NCBI GenBank assembly: GCA_964585305.1
Contig: CAZPDM010000010.1
Coordinates: 1 to 64,000, forward strand
Source of the DNA: CAZPDM01 sp964585305
GTDB lineage: Bacteria; Planctomycetota; Uabimicrobiia; Uabimicrobiales; JABWCH01
Length of the DNA: 64,000 nucleotides
Direction: 5' to 3'
A model generated the notes under the pieces. That model did no database searches, was not told the DNA's origin, and saw only the letters and a list, made by a program, of their open reading frames with translations. Shown in pieces: positions 31,343 to 40,702 of the stretch (its first letter is position 1; every line of letters starts with the position of its first letter). Both the position numbers and the translations under genes were made by a program.

Positions 31343-33988
31343 TTACATTTTTTCCAAGAAATATATAAAACTGATGGTAATAATTCCTATAGCAAATAAG
31401 AGTAGTATCAAGACTAAAACAACCTTTTGTGCTTTGGTAATTTTTCCTTTGTTAAAATCTACCAAAGAGGATTTACGCCCTTTTTCAACAATTGATGTTT
31501 GTTGGAATTCTTGATAAACAGCTTCCATCGCCTGATCTGCCTCATCTAATTTATTAGGCTTTTGCCAGAGATTTGATTCGCTTAATCTAGCTCCTAATGG
31601 TTTTACAATACTAGGTGTACTAGAGATAGCGGAATTATCTTCTTGTTTACAAACAGAGTACATACGTGTTATACGAATTTCCCGAATGGAATCCATTGCT
31701 TCTTCAGAAATATCTTGTTCTTCAAAAATCTGACTAAGGCTTGTATTTTTCTGAAATCTTATTGTTGTCTCTCCAATAGTAAATTCGGTTCCAGGTACAA
31801 TTTTTTGCCGACTAATCTTTTTATTAGAGATATAAACACCATTACGACTGCGTAAATCAGTTAACCACCAATCATTTGCAATATATTCCAAACGTGCATG
31901 TGCGCGGGAAATAAGAGTATCTGTTCGAATGCAAAAATCAGCTTCTCTGCCAATCACAACTTGCTGGTCTTTACGAAAATGGTATTCTAATTGACGACTA
32001 TTTTCCGGCCCGCGAACTACTTTCAATGTGTAACTATGCTCACCTTTAGTTTGTAAACGTTCATTGAGTTCTTGATCCACCTCTAATAAAGCACTAAAAG
32101 ATGCACTTTTTTCTAATTTGGACTCTTCTAAAGAAAAACTTTCTTGCAATAATTCAGCATCTTGATTAACACTTTCTTCTTGAAATTCAATGGATTCAGA
32201 CGAAACATGAAAAGTATTTGATTTAGAAAGAAGATTTAATTTTTGTTCTTCTGAAGCAGCAAATCCTTCAACAATTGCATCATCATTATCATCTTCTGCA
32301 GAATTTGGTTCAATAACCATTGCTTCACTTGCACTACTTTCAGATTCTACAACAATTGCTTCTCGAACAGTATTTTCAGAAGATGCAGATTCAGCAGAAA
32401 GGGCTTCACTATGTTCAGAAGATGCAGATTCTACACCAATTGCTTCATTTACAGTATTCTCAGAAGAATTAGATTCCACAGGAGTAGCTACAATTATCTC
32501 GTCTGTTGCAGAAGACTCTGATTGAACTTTAGAAGGAGGAGATACAGAAATATTATTTTCAACATCATTTGAAACTTGCTCAGACATATTTAGGACATTA
32601 GATAACATTTTCGGATATTTATCTCCAGGATGGTATCGTATAGTAGGAGAGTCATCTTTTGCTACGAAAGGAGATTTTTCAGCTTCATAATCTTCTTCAA
32701 ACATATCTTGTTCTTGTGGTGATACTACTCTTCCAGCCGCCCAAACTTCTTCTGCCGCGCTTTCTTGGGGAACATTTGCCAAGCTATGATCAGAAAGATG
32801 TCCTAATAATTGTTCTGGACTTGGCCTATCTTTTTTATCAAAAGATAACATTCTAGCAACTAAATTGCATAATTCATTAGAAAGATAAGGAGCTTTTTTT
32901 TGAATTTCTTCTCCGCAAATTCCCTTATTATATTTTAATGCTTTAATATATTCTTTTGCATGATTAAAATTATATGGAGGTTCACCGACAAGAGCATGGT
33001 GAAATATAGCACCTAAAGAAAATATATCTGCATAAATATCCGCAGTAATTGGATTATCTATCTGTTCCGGAGCAGTATATTTAGGGATAATCATTTGTGC
33101 TCCTGGAACCGTAACATTATGTTCTTGAGATTTGAGTAAAAAAAAACCTGTCAACCTCACCCTTTGGTTTTCATCAATCATAACATTTTCTGGAGTAAGA
33201 TTTCTGCAACAATATTCGTGATCTTTAAGCACCATTAAATTTTGAGCTAAAGAGCGTGTGATATAAATCGATTCTTGAGGGGATAAAATGCCTCTTCTGG
33301 CTAAATAATTTTCTAAAGATTCGCCAGGAAAATTTTGCATAATAACATAAGAAAGAGGAAATTCGCGTCGATAAACAATTTCCTGTATTGGCAAAAACAA
33401 ATGATCTGGAAGTACACAAAATCTTCTAGCAGCATTAATAAACCTAAGAAGAACTCCACGAACTTTACCAAATGAAGGCCGCAATAATTTTATAACACGC
33501 GGTTCTTTTTTGGTCAAAAAAATTAAACAAGAGCGACCTTCCTGAATCTTTTCAAAACGTCCATATTGTATTTCTAAATATTTTTGAAATTTAGGAGGTA
33601 AAACTTCTGCTTCAGATAAAATTTCACCACGAATAATACTTTTTCCAACTAATATTTTAAATCGAAAGAAAATATGTTGTTCATTTAAAATAAATGGTAT
33701 TTTTATTGGAGAATCTGCAGTTATATCAAATTTACGATTATCTGCTAAAATAAACTGAATAGAATCTTTCGTTTTTATTTCTAAAGTAGAAGGAAATATT
33801 ATCCGACATTCAATATGATGCGGAGTAAGATCAGCAATATTAATATAATCATCATCTCCACTACCAATAGAAAAAGAATTTTTGTTATCTTTCAAAGAAA
33901 ATCGCGCCATTGAGCCAAATGATTCAACATTTAAATCATATAAATTCCCAGGTCTTGTGATATGTATATTACAACGCAAAAAACTCAT
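31343..33988 (-). CDS. FHA-pseudokinase-FHA membrane-anchored protein
   Basis: An 881-residue signalling protein. An N-terminal FHA-like fold covers about 15-110 (FSIGSGDDDYINI, HHIECRI). A protein-kinase-like domain lies at about 138-400: VIKLLRP keeps the Lys, but the catalytic HRDLKPEN is CRNLTPEN and DFG is TGF, so both catalytic Asps are lost and it should be a pseudokinase. A Ser/Glu-rich repetitive acidic linker (about 470-640) contains recurring SSENTV..AI units. A canonical FHA (about 653-748) has VIGREADF, SRAHARLEY and LRSRNGVYI, so phosphothreonine binding is likely. A final membrane helix (853-878) anchors it with domains in the cytoplasm. It probably acts as a scaffold for active kinases such as the one at 22497. 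A promoter lies at 34131-34158. Confidence 0.85.
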   Translation of the reverse strand: MSFLRCNIHITRPGNLYDLNVESFGSMARFSLKDNKNSFSIGSGDDDYINIADLTPHHIECRIIFPSTLEIKTKDSIQFILADNRKFDITADSPIKIPFILNEQHIFFRFKILVGKSIIRGEILSEAEVLPPKFQKYLEIQYGRFEKIQEGRSCLIFLTKKEPRVIKLLRPSFGKVRGVLLRFINAARRFCVLPDHLFLPIQEIVYRREFPLSYVIMQNFPGESLENYLARRGILSPQESIYITRSLAQNLMVLKDHEYCCRNLTPENVMIDENQRVRLTGFFLLKSQEHNVTVPGAQMIIPKYTAPEQIDNPITADIYADIFSLGAIFHHALVGEPPYNFNHAKEYIKALKYNKGICGEEIQKKAPYLSNELCNLVARMLSFDKKDRPSPEQLLGHLSDHSLANVPQESAAEEVWAAGRVVSPQEQDMFEEDYEAEKSPFVAKDDSPTIRYHPGDKYPKMLSNVLNMSEQVSNDVENNISVSPPSKVQSESSATDEIIVATPVESNSSENTVNEAIGVESASSEHSEALSAESASSENTVREAIVVESESSASEAMVIEPNSAEDDNDDAIVEGFAASEEQKLNLLSKSNTFHVSSESIEFQEESVNQDAELLQESFSLEESKLEKSASFSALLEVDQELNERLQTKGEHSYTLKVVRGPENSRQLEYHFRKDQQVVIGREADFCIRTDTLISRAHARLEYIANDWWLTDLRSRNGVYISNKKISRQKIVPGTEFTIGETTIRFQKNTSLSQIFEEQDISEEAMDSIREIRITRMYSVCKQEDNSAISSTPSIVKPLGARLSESNLWQKPNKLDEADQAMEAVYQEFQQTSIVEKGRKSSLVDFNKGKITKAQKVVLVLILLLFAIGIITISFIYFLEKM

Positions 33989-34130
33989 AAATTATCCCCT
34001 TTATAGAATCTACTACCGCCAATTTGGAACTAAAAGATCAAGAAACTAACTGAATTTGAAGCAATTTACTCAAGAATCTAAAACTTAGCGTTTTTCTTTC
34101 TAATAATTGGATGCAACATTTAACTAATCT

Positions 34131-34158
34131 ATTTTATCAAGTTTTTATATGCTGTCAA
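34131..34158 (-). promoter_or_regulatory. Sigma70-type promoter for the FHA-pseudokinase gene
   Basis: Reverse strand: TTGACA (34158-34153), 16-base spacer and TAAAAT (34136-34131). It implies a leader of about 135 bases before the ATG at 33988. The remainder of the 234-base gap shows nothing else. Confidence 0.6.
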
Positions 34159-34222
34159 ATAGTTTTGTCTAGAACCTAAATTATAAAAAATTATCTTTTT
34201 TTTATACATTAGAAAAGAATAC

Positions 34223-35680
34223 TTGAAAAATGATGATAAAAAAGTTAGCATTAAGGAACTTAAGTGTACCATCAAAAACTTTTTGGATGGAATTATAATG
34301 TCTGAATCCTCTAATAATGAAATTTATAATGGCAAATCAAGTAATACCGCAGATAAAATGTTCCCCACTTTAAGAGCTGGCTTAGCCGTTTTGCAACATT
34401 ATTTGAATGAAAATCCGATTGTTTTTGATAATTTTAGTGTAGCAGATTTTAAAAATTGGTTAGAAAAGCAAATAGCTTATAAACAACAAGACCTAGCTTT
34501 TCTTTATCGTTGTCAAATAAGAGACCTAAAAAAACAACATTATACAACACTACTAACTCTTCAAGAAAAATTGGACATATCTTGGAATGCTTGGCAACAA
34601 TCAAAAAACTTTACCTTTTTGGAAAGATTAGAAAAGAAAAAAATTGGCTTACAAAAAGCTATTGAAGGATTGCAGCAAACAATTGCAGAAAGTAATGATA
34701 AAAAAAAGGAACAATGCCAAAAAAAGCATGACGAATATCAACAAGAACTTATTTCTCTTCTAGAGGAAGAAAAAAGACTTTTATCTGAAACAAAAGAAAA
34801 AATAATTTGGCAAAATTGCCAAATAGAACTAGAAAATTTTCAACAAAAAGTCGGTATTACTGATATTGATGAAAAACTTAAACAAATCAATCGTAATATT
34901 GGACATCAATCATCCGAAGTTGGATCTAATTTCGAGCAATGTTGTTATAATGTTCTTTGTGATTATATTATTCCTTTAATAGCTTCTAATACAAAGGGAA
35001 TTCAAATCTTAAAACAAGTCAAACTGGGTTGTAGTCGTGCAGAGTTTGACTACCTTTTAATACAAAGTAAAGAAAATAGTTTTAAAAATCTAGAAAAAGA
35101 AAAAGCAAAACAGCCAATATCTGATGGATCTAATATAGAGTTTGCAAGTTCTATTGAATTTGCTGAAATACCAGCAGATAGTATTAAGCCAGTTAAGGTA
35201 TTAGCTATTATAGAAGCAAAAAGAAATCCTAATGATATTGCATCTGGATTTCTCATGCGACAAGAAAATTTAGCATGGTTCACTGGAGATCATTCTGGAT
35301 ATGATCCAGAAATTTATCGAACAAAAGAATTTCGACAAGGGCACTTTGATCGCCCAGCATATCATATCGAAAATAATAAAGAATTTTTATTTACCACAGA
35401 ATCCTTTTGCAATTTTAAACGCGCAAGCAATTCTAACTTTATGGATAATTTATTTTTCATTACAACACAACGCCCCCTTTTAGGCGTTAGTATTGATGAA
35501 TACGCTCGTATTATGTATCATATATCTACAGAGATCTCTTTTGATTTAACAAATATCTATCTTGAAAAATGCTTATCTTGGATACATAATATCATTGCTA
35601 AAAAACAAACTAGAGAAATATTAGGATTATATTTAAATAACCCTATATGGGCACAACAAATTATTTTTGTAAAAAAATAA
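34223..35680 (+). CDS. Coiled-coil protein with PD-(D/E)XK nuclease-like core
   Basis: A 485-residue soluble protein without a recognised family. Residues ~75-220 are a long charged coiled coil. The region ~235-350 has the order expected for a PD-(D/E)XK fold: a helix Glu in GSNFEQCCYNVL, then RAEFDYLLIQ (acidic metal ligand), then VLAIIEAKRNP (E-x-K). Between the last two lies a ~40-residue polar insertion. A conserved-looking C-terminal part follows (GHFDRPAYHI, LFFITTQRP). A nuclease function is inferred from the motif only, and no methylase or other defence gene is adjacent. The open frame starts with TTG at 34223; an ATG at 34298 with GGATGG upstream is an alternative. It is probably monocistronic. 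Confidence 0.6.
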   Translation: MKNDDKKVSIKELKCTIKNFLDGIIMSESSNNEIYNGKSSNTADKMFPTLRAGLAVLQHYLNENPIVFDNFSVADFKNWLEKQIAYKQQDLAFLYRCQIRDLKKQHYTTLLTLQEKLDISWNAWQQSKNFTFLERLEKKKIGLQKAIEGLQQTIAESNDKKKEQCQKKHDEYQQELISLLEEEKRLLSETKEKIIWQNCQIELENFQQKVGITDIDEKLKQINRNIGHQSSEVGSNFEQCCYNVLCDYIIPLIASNTKGIQILKQVKLGCSRAEFDYLLIQSKENSFKNLEKEKAKQPISDGSNIEFASSIEFAEIPADSIKPVKVLAIIEAKRNPNDIASGFLMRQENLAWFTGDHSGYDPEIYRTKEFRQGHFDRPAYHIENNKEFLFTTESFCNFKRASNSNFMDNLFFITTQRPLLGVSIDEYARIMYHISTEISFDLTNIYLEKCLSWIHNIIAKKQTREILGLYLNNPIWAQQIIFVKK

Positions 35681-35740
35681 AAAATAAGATTGGGTAAATC
35701 AAAAATTATCCAATCTTAACAAAAAATTTAGGAATAGTGT

Positions 35741-36931
35741 ATGGGAACACCATTAGAAGGAATACGTGTAGTAGATTTAAGTAGGGCACTTGCTGGCCCG
35801 TATTGCACAATGATGTTAGGCGATTTAGGAGCCAAAATAACAAAAGTAGAACCTTTAATTGGAGATGAAACTCGTGGTTGGGGTCCTCCTTTTATGCCTA
35901 ATACACAAGATAGTGCTTATTATGCTGCTTTAAATCGGAATAAAAAAAGTATTACATTAGATTTAAAATTTTTAGAAGCTAAAAAGATTCTAGAACAATT
36001 GATTCAACAGTCGGATGTCTTAGTTCAAAATTTTCGAGTTGGAACAATGGAAAAACTAGGATTTAGCTACGAAACAGTAAAAAAAATTAACCCAGCATTA
36101 GTTTATTGTTCTATTAGCGGATTTGGCAGCACAGGGCCGTATTCCCAACGTGGTGGTTATGATGTTATTATCCAAGGAATGGGCGGGCTGATGAGTATTA
36201 CAGGCGAACCTAATGGAGAACCTATGCGGGTTGGTGTCCCCATTGTTGACATTACAACCGGGATGCACGCGACTCAAGGAATTTTAGCAGCTTTATTTGT
36301 AAGACAAAAAACTGGCTTAGGACAATTAGTCGAAACATCTCTTTTTGAATCTCAATTGGCTTGGCTTACAAATGTCGGAAGCAATTATCTCATTTCTCAG
36401 AAATTGCCTAAACGAATGGGCAATCAACATCCTAATATTACACCATACCAACCTTATCAGGCTTCTGATGGATATGTAATTGTTGCTGTAGGAAACGACA
36501 AACTTTGGCAAACATTTATTCAAATTATTGGAATGCCAGAGTTGGCTAAAGATGAACGCTTTACAACTAATACACTTCGCAATCAACATCGGCAAACTCT
36601 TAATCAAATTCTAGCCTCTGTTTTTTTGAAAAAAACTAGTGCGGAATGGACAGAACTATTTACTGCGGCAGATATCCCAGCAGGACCCATCAATACTCTT
36701 GATAAAGTATTTAATGACCCTCAAGTTACCGCGAGAGAAATGCTTGTTACAATAGAACATCCTCTTGCTGGATCTATTCAAATGACTGGAATACCATTAA
36801 AATTTTCCGAAACACCTGGAAAAATCAGCTCTCATCCTCCTTTACTAGGAGAACATACAGATTTAATTTTAAAAGAAATTGGCTATAGCACAGAACAAAT
36901 TGTTCAATTAAGAGAAAAGAAAATTATTTAA
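35741..36931 (+). CDS. Class III CoA-transferase (CaiB/BaiF family)
   Basis: A 396-residue class III CoA-transferase that moves CoA between an acyl-CoA and a free carboxylic acid. It has the N-terminal PLEGIRVVDLSRALAGPYC, the GDLGAKITKVEP motif, NRNKKSITLDL, ISGFGSTGPY, and the catalytic Asp in GVPIVDITTGMHA. The length is typical. The substrate cannot be told from sequence; formyl-, succinyl- or benzylsuccinyl-type acceptors are all possible. The ATG lies at 35741 with AGGAATAG upstream. A hairpin with arms AACTATGA/TCATAGTT follows the stop before the next gene, so it may be transcribed alone or with the NYN gene. Confidence 0.9.
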   Translation: MGTPLEGIRVVDLSRALAGPYCTMMLGDLGAKITKVEPLIGDETRGWGPPFMPNTQDSAYYAALNRNKKSITLDLKFLEAKKILEQLIQQSDVLVQNFRVGTMEKLGFSYETVKKINPALVYCSISGFGSTGPYSQRGGYDVIIQGMGGLMSITGEPNGEPMRVGVPIVDITTGMHATQGILAALFVRQKTGLGQLVETSLFESQLAWLTNVGSNYLISQKLPKRMGNQHPNITPYQPYQASDGYVIVAVGNDKLWQTFIQIIGMPELAKDERFTTNTLRNQHRQTLNQILASVFLKKTSAEWTELFTAADIPAGPINTLDKVFNDPQVTAREMLVTIEHPLAGSIQMTGIPLKFSETPGKISSHPPLLGEHTDLILKEIGYSTEQIVQLREKKII

Positions 36932-36968
36932 CTATGAATCCAATCATAGTTTAATTAAGGAATTCTAT

Positions 36969-39464
36969 GTGTTAGATGGTATTATGATTGTAATATTGAT
37001 CATGATAATGATTGGCTTAATAGTTATCATCATCAACTATGGAAAATTCCAACGAAATTGGATAAATTTTCAGACAAATTGGAAAGCATATCAAAATAAG
37101 TTGGATAGTATCCAAAGCCATCTTCAAACTTTGCAAAATGATCTTTATAAGATCGAGCATACGAAAGATAAAAAAGCTATTAACGAACAAACTCGTGAAC
37201 AAAAATGGGCAAAATTATACAATCACCTATTGCAAAAGATTATTGGGATACAACAAAAATTAGAGCTAAATGAAAATCAGTTGCAAAAAATCCAAATCGA
37301 GTTACAATCATTAGGGCATTTATTTGAAAAAATAAATAGCTCTACAGAAGCAAATAAAATAAGCTATATAACATTGTTTGAAGAAAAAATACAAGCATTA
37401 TTGACTTACTATGATCAATTACAAAAAAGTTTACAAGATAGCAATATAAAAATTTTACCAGCCATTGAGCAACTCTCTCAGCAAATCCAACAAGAACAAA
37501 AGCAAAATATACAAATTATAGAAACTATGGATGTAACTGAAGAATTTCAAAGAAAAAAGTATCAAGAATTTCAAAATATTTCTTCGGAATCTCTCCATCT
37601 CATTCACAGAATACTAGAAACTCTTGGAAATTTTCAAAATAATTTGCAACCAATTTTGCTTGAAGTAAGTAGTTGGCAAAAAAATCCATTAGCAAGATTG
37701 AAAGATTTGCAAAAGAAAAAGATAGCTGTTTTTGTAGATTTTGAAAATTTCTTTATTTCTTTATGGGATAAAGAACTTGAAATTTTTGACTATGAGATGT
37801 TTAAAGAAGGCCTAGTTGATCCCGAATCCCAACATAGCTATATCGTTGATAGAATTGTATTTTTTACCAATAAGTCTCGCTGGCAAAGAAAAGAATTTTA
37901 TGATAAAAAGAAAAATATTAGCCAAAAAGAAGCTAATATTATAAAAGATGCTTTAAAAGCCAATGGGTGTCGTATTATTGAAACAGACAGTAATATTGAT
38001 GTCCCATTATCTTTAATGGTAATTACTACTGCTCAAAAAGGAGAAATTAAGCATTTTTCCTTAGTTGCAAATGATGGAACTTATGCTGGGTTACTAAAAG
38101 AATTATCGAATATGGGATGTACTGTATATGGAATTCTTTTAGGAGAAGTCTCTGGCGATTTAGTCGCATGTTATAAAAAATTAGGTTATCACCGTTATCA
38201 TCTTAAATCTCGAGAAGATTTTATTAAATTTGGATTACGACCAAAAAATTTATCACAAAATAAAAACCATAGTGTTTATTCTATAACTTCAAATCATCAA
38301 GTTGTTGACACTAGTATTATCAATAAAAATCGTATTTCTGAAAAAATACAGTCTTTATTAGCTATTATTCATAAACAAAGATTGCAATTTTTAGGAAGCG
38401 AATTGCAAGAAGTTGTATTAAAAAGCGTACACCAGCAAATACTTTTAAAAAAAACTATAACACGAGTAGAGTTAATTGAAACTCTCATAATCTTATTAAA
38501 TCCATATATTCAAAATAATGAGCTTACAAAAACAAAGATCAATAATGTTCTTAATATTCTTTGGAAAACAAATTGTTTTGAAATGACAAAGCAAGCTGAT
38601 GAAACTATGCTTTTGAAACTTTCTCAGAATTACCTAGAGTATAGCAAATTTAGACAAGAACATGATGCTGTCTTTGTTAATATCGCATGGGATGCAAATA
38701 TTTCAATTGCTCCGGAAGAATTTGCAAAATTCTTATATGTCGAAAGTTCTATTACTCCAAAAACAATTGAATTTATTGAATCTCTACAAAAGCAACTTAG
38801 CAAAAAAAGCTCTCAATCTACACAAAATAATGGAAATGTTTTAGACACTCCAAATCAAAATAATCTTTCTGAAACATCAGATGACGATTGTCCAAATCAT
38901 GATGGAGATAATGAAAATCAGCATTTGGAAATCCCTATCAATTCCTATACTGAAATCCATAACAAAATATTAGCGGCTATTCGTAAGCAAAAAATGCAAT
39001 TTTTAGGTCCTGAAATACAAGACATCATTTTAAGAAAAATACATACTTTTTTGCTGGAAAATAAAACTGTACTCCGTAATCAATTTCCCAAAGAATTGGA
39101 ATCATATCTTCAAATATATATCCAAAAAAAGCAAATTAGTAAAACTAAAATTGCTGGAATGATTGTAATCTTAAGAAAAAATCAGACAATAGAAATTTTC
39201 AAAGACTCTAGCCAGAACGCATATATCTCTTTAGCTAAAAACTATTTTGAATACAGTAAATTTCGTTATGCACATGATGAAGTCTTTGTCAGAACAAGTC
39301 TCCAAGCTTCTTTAGATACTTCGCCTGAAGCTCTTTCTCTTTTACTTTATGGACATCTTGAAAAAATTAGATATTTTCAAGAAATAATTCAATACCAAAA
39401 AGAATTTATTCAGAACCATTCTGAGATTAAAGAAAAAGAAATAGATGATAATATCGAAATTTAA
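36969..39464 (+). CDS. Membrane-anchored NYN-domain protein with duplicated C-terminal domain
   Basis: An 831-residue protein. An N-terminal helix (about 5-24) anchors it, and a coiled coil (~25-230) follows. Residues ~250-420 form a NYN (PIN-like, LabA-type) domain: KIAVFVDFENF, NIDVPLSLMV and VANDGTYAGLLKEL supply the expected acidic positions, so an RNase-like fold is likely. Then come two clearly homologous ~130-residue units (about 455-600 and 655-800). Each has 'I..kiq.lla.irkQ.mqFLG.Elq..il..h', then K(T/S)KI..., then YleYSKFR..HD.VFV. They recall OST-HTH/LOTUS partners of NYN proteins, but I cannot confirm that. The start is GTG at 36969 with AAGGA eight bases upstream; the ATG overlapping it meets a stop at once. 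holA follows 15 bases on. Confidence 0.72.
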   Translation: MLDGIMIVILIMIMIGLIVIIINYGKFQRNWINFQTNWKAYQNKLDSIQSHLQTLQNDLYKIEHTKDKKAINEQTREQKWAKLYNHLLQKIIGIQQKLELNENQLQKIQIELQSLGHLFEKINSSTEANKISYITLFEEKIQALLTYYDQLQKSLQDSNIKILPAIEQLSQQIQQEQKQNIQIIETMDVTEEFQRKKYQEFQNISSESLHLIHRILETLGNFQNNLQPILLEVSSWQKNPLARLKDLQKKKIAVFVDFENFFISLWDKELEIFDYEMFKEGLVDPESQHSYIVDRIVFFTNKSRWQRKEFYDKKKNISQKEANIIKDALKANGCRIIETDSNIDVPLSLMVITTAQKGEIKHFSLVANDGTYAGLLKELSNMGCTVYGILLGEVSGDLVACYKKLGYHRYHLKSREDFIKFGLRPKNLSQNKNHSVYSITSNHQVVDTSIINKNRISEKIQSLLAIIHKQRLQFLGSELQEVVLKSVHQQILLKKTITRVELIETLIILLNPYIQNNELTKTKINNVLNILWKTNCFEMTKQADETMLLKLSQNYLEYSKFRQEHDAVFVNIAWDANISIAPEEFAKFLYVESSITPKTIEFIESLQKQLSKKSSQSTQNNGNVLDTPNQNNLSETSDDDCPNHDGDNENQHLEIPINSYTEIHNKILAAIRKQKMQFLGPEIQDIILRKIHTFLLENKTVLRNQFPKELESYLQIYIQKKQISKTKIAGMIVILRKNQTIEIFKDSSQNAYISLAKNYFEYSKFRYAHDEVFVRTSLQASLDTSPEALSLLLYGHLEKIRYFQEIIQYQKEFIQNHSEIKEKEIDDNIEI

Positions 39465-39479
39465 CATTTAAGGGAAAAA

Positions 39480-40670
39480 ATGAAATACTCCGATTTTCAT
39501 CCTAAAAAAATGAAAAGAATTCCTTTATATTTAATAGTTGGAGAAGAATTCTTATTAAGAGATGAAATCATTCGCTCCTTTAGAGATTGTCTGGGTGGAA
39601 ATACATTATTTTTTAAAGAATCTCAAACCATTGCTCCAGAGTTTAGTTTAGAAAAACTTTGGGGCGACGTTTATTCCCAGCCATTATTTGAAGAGTGGAA
39701 TCTTATCATTTTACGAGATGCTGAAAATGCTGAAAAATTTGACAAAAAATCTAAAAAAGATTCTTCTGAAACTAAAAACAAAGGAAAAAACAAAAACAAA
39801 GGAATAACGTTTTGCCAACAAGTAGAAGATTATCTTACAATGTCCAAAGAAGCTGAGTTGCAAACTACACTAATTTTAGAATTAAATATAGGTGAAAAAG
39901 AATTTGGGGAAGCTAAGAAAACTTCTGCTAAAAAAACAAGTACTAAAAAACAAGATAAAGTTGAAGAAGAACGTCCCAATAGATCTTGGTATGATATTGT
40001 TGAACTATATCCTAACTTTGTACAGGTTATAGAATGCTATACACTCAAAGATGAAATTCCCTATTGGCAAAAAAATAAAAATGCTGAAACTGAATTGGAA
40101 TGCTGGGTACGAGAGCGTTCTTTAGGCAAATATCATAAAGAAATCTCTTCCGACGCCAAAAGTGAACTTATTTTACGCGTAGGTAATAGCCTTGGGACAT
40201 TAGACTCTGAATTAAAAAATTTAGCAACCTTTATTAAAACTCGTAATCAAATTACTCTTGAAGACGTAAAATCATTAGTAAAATTCACTAAAAAAGGCGA
40301 AACATTTCGATTTTGGGATATGGTACTTGAAGGGAATGTTGAAGAAGCATATCGTTTATACTATATTAACTTTAACCAAGGAATTACAGTTGGCGATAAA
40401 TTTGAAATACGAGATGAAGATGTTGCCAGGGATTTATTAGGAGCATGTCATAGCAAATTAGGTAATTTGTGGAATGCTTTAGCAAGCAAGGAATCTGGAG
40501 CTTATATTCATCCCAAAGCGCGAGAGCAAGCCGAACATTTTACTATAGGAATTTTAGCCAAAATATGGAATAAACTTTTAGAAGCAGATATTTCATCAAA
40601 ATTATCGAAAGCTCCTAATATTGCTGTACTTGAGATCATGCAATTTATTTTAGACATAAGAAAAAAATAA
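39480..40670 (+). CDS. holA: DNA polymerase III delta subunit
   Basis: A 396-residue HolA, the clamp-loader subunit that opens the beta clamp. It begins with RIPLYLIVGEEFLLRDEIIRS, the usual 'lyll.GeE.fl..e' start. It continues with SQPLFEEWNLIILRDAEN and an AAA+-like fold, and ends with a helical domain containing the LGTLDSELKNLATF signature. It is longer than usual (about 340) because of two Lys-rich insertions at about 95-115 and 143-170. The ATG follows AGGGAAAA. The position 15 bases after the NYN gene suggests co-transcription. A 32-base perfect palindrome terminator lies between it and lysS. Confidence 0.88.
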   Translation: MKYSDFHPKKMKRIPLYLIVGEEFLLRDEIIRSFRDCLGGNTLFFKESQTIAPEFSLEKLWGDVYSQPLFEEWNLIILRDAENAEKFDKKSKKDSSETKNKGKNKNKGITFCQQVEDYLTMSKEAELQTTLILELNIGEKEFGEAKKTSAKKTSTKKQDKVEEERPNRSWYDIVELYPNFVQVIECYTLKDEIPYWQKNKNAETELECWVRERSLGKYHKEISSDAKSELILRVGNSLGTLDSELKNLATFIKTRNQITLEDVKSLVKFTKKGETFRFWDMVLEGNVEEAYRLYYINFNQGITVGDKFEIRDEDVARDLLGACHSKLGNLWNALASKESGAYIHPKAREQAEHFTIGILAKIWNKLLEADISSKLSKAPNIAVLEIMQFILDIRKK

Positions 40671-40702
40671 GAAAAAGGGCACGAAATTTCGTGCCCTTTT
40701 TC
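40671..40702. terminator. Perfect-palindrome bidirectional terminator
   Basis: GAAAAAGGGCACGAAA (40671-40686) is followed at once by its exact reverse complement (40687-40702). It provides a GC-rich stem with T-runs for both the holA and lysS transcripts. Confidence 0.92.
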
